Assembly (NCBI GenBank): GCA_903864485.1
Contig: CAIPGD010000139.1
Location: 1-18,018 of the forward strand
DNA length: 18,018 nt
Origin: an uncultured bacterium
Lineage (GTDB): Bacteria > Pseudomonadota > Gammaproteobacteria > Burkholderiales > Burkholderiaceae_E
Direction of reading: 5' to 3'
Shown here: piece by piece, positions 15,124 to 18,018 of the stretch
How the letters are laid out: every line of letters starts with the position of its first letter
How positions within the stretch are numbered: position 1 is the stretch's first letter
Position numbers and translations under genes: made by a program
Notes under the pieces: model-generated
Told to the model about the DNA's origin: nothing
Seen by the model: only the letters and a program-made list of their open reading frames with translations
Databases searched by the model: none

Positions 15124-17853
15124 CTCTCCTAGTTGACTGCGCAACGCATAGAGCGCATCGAGTGCGTCGCGGGGCGTCATCGCATCCGGATCCAACCCGG
15201 CTAACTGGTCGCGGAGGGCGCGCAGAGCCTCGACCTCTGGGTCGGCGCCCGCTTCGGCCTCTGGCATTACCGACTCGACGGTGAGCCCCACGGATGGTTC
15301 CATCAGATCGCCAAACAGGTTGCCCTGAGGGTCATGCTGACTCGATTTGCTTTCCAGAACAATGAGCGATTGTCGGGCGGCTCGAATGACGGGTGCTGGC
15401 AAGCCCGCCAGTCGAGCGACTTCAAGTCCATAGCTCTGGCTCGCTGGGCCCGCTTCCACGCTGTGTAAGAAGACGATCCCGCCTGCATGTTCAACGGCGG
15501 ACAGATGCAGATTAAAGGCGCCTGCATGCGTCACGGCCAATTGTGTGAGTTCAAAATAATGCGTCGCAAACAGCGTCAGGCAGCGGTTGCCTGTCAACAT
15601 CCGGGCGGCAATCGCGTGGGCGAGTGAGAGACCATCGAAGGTCGAGGTGCCGCGTCCAATTTCATCCATCAGGACCAAAGAGCTTGGGCTGGCGGCATTG
15701 AGGATCGCCGCTGCTTCGGTCATTTCAACCATAAATGTCGATCGACCGCTGGCGAGATCATCACTCGCGCCAATCCGGGTGAAGACGCGGTCGATGGGTC
15801 CGAGAACGCAATCGTTGGCGGGTACAAAACTCCCAATGTGGGCCAGTATCACAATCAGGGCGGTCTGGCGCATGAAGGTCGATTTGCCCCCCATGTTGGG
15901 ACCTGTGATCACAGCGAGGCGGCGATCATCCCGAAGGACACAATCGTTGGGCGTAAATCGCTGGCCCGTGCGTTCTAGTGCCTGCTCGACCACTGGATGT
16001 CGACCGCCCCGGATCTCGATTCCGGGGAGGGGTTCGAATCGAGGTCGATTCCAGTTCAGGGTGTCCGCCCGTTCGGCAAGATTCTCGAGCACATCGAGAT
16101 CGGCCACTGCGCTTCCGAGGGTTTGCAAGCTTGCAATCGACGGTTGAAGCGCGGCGATCAGTGCCTCCCAAAGTGATTTCTCGAGCGCTAGCGCGCGATC
16201 TTTGGCGGATAGGGCACGGTCCTCGAATACCTTAAGTTCCGGCGTGACATAGCGTTCGGCATTTTTGAGCGTCTGCCGGCGTCGATAATCATCGGGCACC
16301 TTGGTGCTTTGACCGTTGGTTACTTCAATAAAAAAACCATGCACCCCATTGAATCCCACACGAAGGTTCGAGATCCCCGTGCGCGCTCGCTCACGGGCCT
16401 CCAGTTCGGCGAGCCACGTACCGCTGTCCTGATCAAGTCCGCGCAAGGTGTCGAGTTCGGGGTGGAAACCGGCTCGAATCACGCCGCCGTCGCGAATCTG
16501 CGCACCCGGTTCGTCCGCCAGTTGCTGTGCGAGCAGACTCGCCGCTAACTGAGGTCGTTCGAGTCGTTGAACGATTTCTGCAAACGTGAATCCCTGTGGA
16601 TCGATCTGATTCAGTGCGCCTTGCAAGGCCGCGGCCGCTTCAAAGCCATCGCGCAGCGCGGCTAGTTCGCGCGGCCTGACACTCCCAAGCGCGATACGGG
16701 CTGCAATCCGTTCAAAGTCAGCGGTTGCACGTAAGAGGGGTCGCAGCAGAGCGCCTTGGCGCATGTGGGTTGGCCGCTCGAGCAGTGTGATGATGCAACG
16801 CTGGCGGGCAAGGACTTGGGTCGTATCGCGCAGGGGCGTATCGACCCAGCGTCGCAGGCGACGCCCGCCAGCTGCAGTCTCACAGTGATCCAGGACAGAC
16901 AGCAGCGTGGGTTCGGGCTCTCCCCGCAGGGTTTCGACGAGTTCGAGGTTGCGACGGGCAACCGCATCTACGACCAGGAATTCCTGAGGGTGGTGCACCC
17001 GTATTTGTTGCAGGTGCGACGGCGCCCGGCCCTGAGTCCGTCCGACGTACGCAATCAACCCCGCGGCAGCGGCCAGAGCGGTGTCCAGTGTCTGCGCATC
17101 GGTGCCGGCCAGATCCCGCAACGCCAAGGACTGCGTGAGTAACGCCCGGCCGCGGTCGGCGTCGAACCCGTCCGGATCGGTCTCGACCAGCGCCAACAAA
17201 CGTCCCGCTGCACCGAGCGCGGTGACTGCAGCGGCACTGACGGTCTGCGCGAATGGCGAAGACGGTACGAGCAATTCAGCCGGTCGGAGGCGCTCAATTT
17301 CGCCTGGCAACATGGAAAGTGGCAATTCGGCAAGCCAGCACTCGCCGCTCGCCAAGACAATCCAGGCCAGCCCAATGATGGGGTCTTTCGGCGCGGGACC
17401 GCGCGACTTGCGAGCTGGAGCGATCGCCAGAAGCGGTCGGTCGTCACGTTCTGGCAGAAGGCTGGCATCGGTCAGCGTCCCTGGCGTGACGATGCGGACT
17501 ACCTTGCGCTCGACCGGACCCTTGCTCGTCGAGGGGTCACCGATTTGTTCGCAAACGGCCACGGATTCACCCAGCCGAAGCAATTTCGCCAGGTTTTGTT
17601 CGAGCGACACGACGGGCACGCCCGCCATCGGGATCGGCTCGCCGGCGCTCACGCCACGGCGGGTCAATGTGATGCCGAGCAGGGGGGCCGCGCGCTCGGC
17701 GTCGCCGTAAAACATCTCGTAGAAATCGCCCATGCGATATAGCAGCAGGGCGTTTGGGTGATCCGCCTTGATCCGCAGAAACTGCTGCATCATCGGCGTG
17801 TGTTTTTCGACGCCTTCTGCGCGGGGATTACTGGCGTCCATCGGTGCTGTCAT
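15112..17853 (-). CDS. mutS: DNA mismatch repair protein MutS
   Basis: MutS recognises mispaired bases and small loops and, as an ATPase clamp, recruits MutL. The 913-residue product (E. coli 853) is complete. The mismatch-reading F-x-E motif is F44-Y-E46 in YRMGDFYEMF. The clamp and lever helices span about 350-600. Walker A is GPNMGGKST (651-659), Walker B ends in D730-E731 (LVLMDEIGRGTSTFDG), and the ATP-sensing ATH has H765. The C-terminal piece DAMTPRDALDALYALRSQLGEL (about 890-911) matches the tetramerisation tail. Extra length lies in the N-terminus and an acidic stretch around 865-875. No clear ribosome binding site is visible at ATG 17853; ATG 17841 is a possible alternative. The last codons overlap the convergent slyD-like gene by 12 bases. 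Confidence 0.98.
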   Translation of the reverse strand: MTAPMDASNPRAEGVEKHTPMMQQFLRIKADHPNALLLYRMGDFYEMFYGDAERAAPLLGITLTRRGVSAGEPIPMAGVPVVSLEQNLAKLLRLGESVAVCEQIGDPSTSKGPVERKVVRIVTPGTLTDASLLPERDDRPLLAIAPARKSRGPAPKDPIIGLAWIVLASGECWLAELPLSMLPGEIERLRPAELLVPSSPFAQTVSAAAVTALGAAGRLLALVETDPDGFDADRGRALLTQSLALRDLAGTDAQTLDTALAAAAGLIAYVGRTQGRAPSHLQQIRVHHPQEFLVVDAVARRNLELVETLRGEPEPTLLSVLDHCETAAGGRRLRRWVDTPLRDTTQVLARQRCIITLLERPTHMRQGALLRPLLRATADFERIAARIALGSVRPRELAALRDGFEAAAALQGALNQIDPQGFTFAEIVQRLERPQLAASLLAQQLADEPGAQIRDGGVIRAGFHPELDTLRGLDQDSGTWLAELEARERARTGISNLRVGFNGVHGFFIEVTNGQSTKVPDDYRRRQTLKNAERYVTPELKVFEDRALSAKDRALALEKSLWEALIAALQPSIASLQTLGSAVADLDVLENLAERADTLNWNRPRFEPLPGIEIRGGRHPVVEQALERTGQRFTPNDCVLRDDRRLAVITGPNMGGKSTFMRQTALIVILAHIGSFVPANDCVLGPIDRVFTRIGASDDLASGRSTFMVEMTEAAAILNAASPSSLVLMDEIGRGTSTFDGLSLAHAIAARMLTGNRCLTLFATHYFELTQLAVTHAGAFNLHLSAVEHAGGIVFLHSVEAGPASQSYGLEVARLAGLPAPVIRAARQSLIVLESKSSQHDPQGNLFGDLMEPSVGLTVESVMPEAEAGADPEVEALRALRDQLAGLDPDAMTPRDALDALYALRSQLGELRE

Positions 17854-17983
17854 GGTCGGGCGCTATCGTCGTCAGCTTGAAAATCCGAGGCCAGATGTAG
17901 TTTTGACCATTCAAGGGCGCGGCGCTCTCTTTTGTGCGGTGAGAAATTGGTTCGGCACTAACGAAGCGTAGTCTAATAGCCCT

Positions 17984-18018
17984 GTGAACATTGGCGTCGT
18001 CGCGGCACTCGGTGCCGC
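17984..18018 (+). CDS. Possible start of a further plus-strand gene (truncated by window end)
   Basis: From GTG 17984 the frame reads M-N-I-G-V-V-A-A-L-G-A to the window edge, with an in-frame stop just upstream (TAG 17969-17971). TCTAAT at 17972-17977 could be a -10 element, but it is too close to allow a normal leader. The hydrophobic run could be the first strand of a cytoplasmic protein or a signal peptide. Eleven residues are too few to identify it. Confidence 0.3.
   Translation, partial: MNIGVVAALGA

Noticed and set aside
15587..16147. 186-codon open frame antisense to mutS
   Set aside because: It lies opposite the MutS ATPase domain, and its sequence is only the shadow of that conserved region.
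12103..17853. A shared mismatch-repair unit of the YycJ-like protein and MutS
   Set aside because: YycJ-type exonucleases have been linked to repair in Firmicutes, but here the two genes are over 2 kb apart, on opposite strands, in separate transcription units.

Overview
This 18 kb window is a dense, GC-rich piece of chromosome from a proteobacterium, most likely a gammaproteobacterium. The case rests on the eno-ftsB pair, dapA directly followed by a bamC lipoprotein gene, the rnm (PHP)-yciO-trpS cluster, a RoxA/YcfD-type ribosomal oxygenase, Hsp33, an SlyD-like isomerase and MutS. I cannot name the genus. I see no insertion sequence, integrase, phage gene, CRISPR array, tRNA or rRNA. No gene-free stretch exceeds 300 bases; the longest are about 168 bases (13141-13308) and about 130 bases (17854-17983).

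Layout: (1) the 3' part of eno, then ftsB (+, 1-1281). (2) hslO on the minus strand (1332-2258), head to head with a diiron ferritin-like protein of the DUF455 kind that leads into scoA and scoB (+, 2257-4637). (3) A medium-chain-type acyl-CoA synthetase on the minus strand (4668-6437), convergent with scoB. (4) A long plus-strand run: alpha/beta hydrolase, RNase AM-like PHP protein, YciO, TrpS, DapA, BamC and a YycJ-like metallo-beta-lactamase fold protein (6480-12879), closed by a bidirectional terminator. (5) A small Ala/Pro-rich lipoprotein and a RoxA-type oxygenase on the minus strand (12940-14565). (6) An SlyD-like isomerase (+), whose end overlaps the end of mutS (-). (7) The possible first codons of another plus-strand gene at the right edge.

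The content is mostly housekeeping: glycolysis, division, protein quality control, CoA ester activation and transfer, RNA processing and tRNA charging, lysine/diaminopimelate synthesis, outer-membrane assembly, ribosome modification and mismatch repair. I do not find a convincing new multi-gene system.

The points most worth a second look are: the DUF455 protein, with a complete diiron ligand set, 12 bases ahead of scoAB; three in-frame short tandem repeats (6, 12 and 27 bp units) in linker or tail regions of three unrelated proteins; and very compact head-to-head and tail-to-tail gene junctions.
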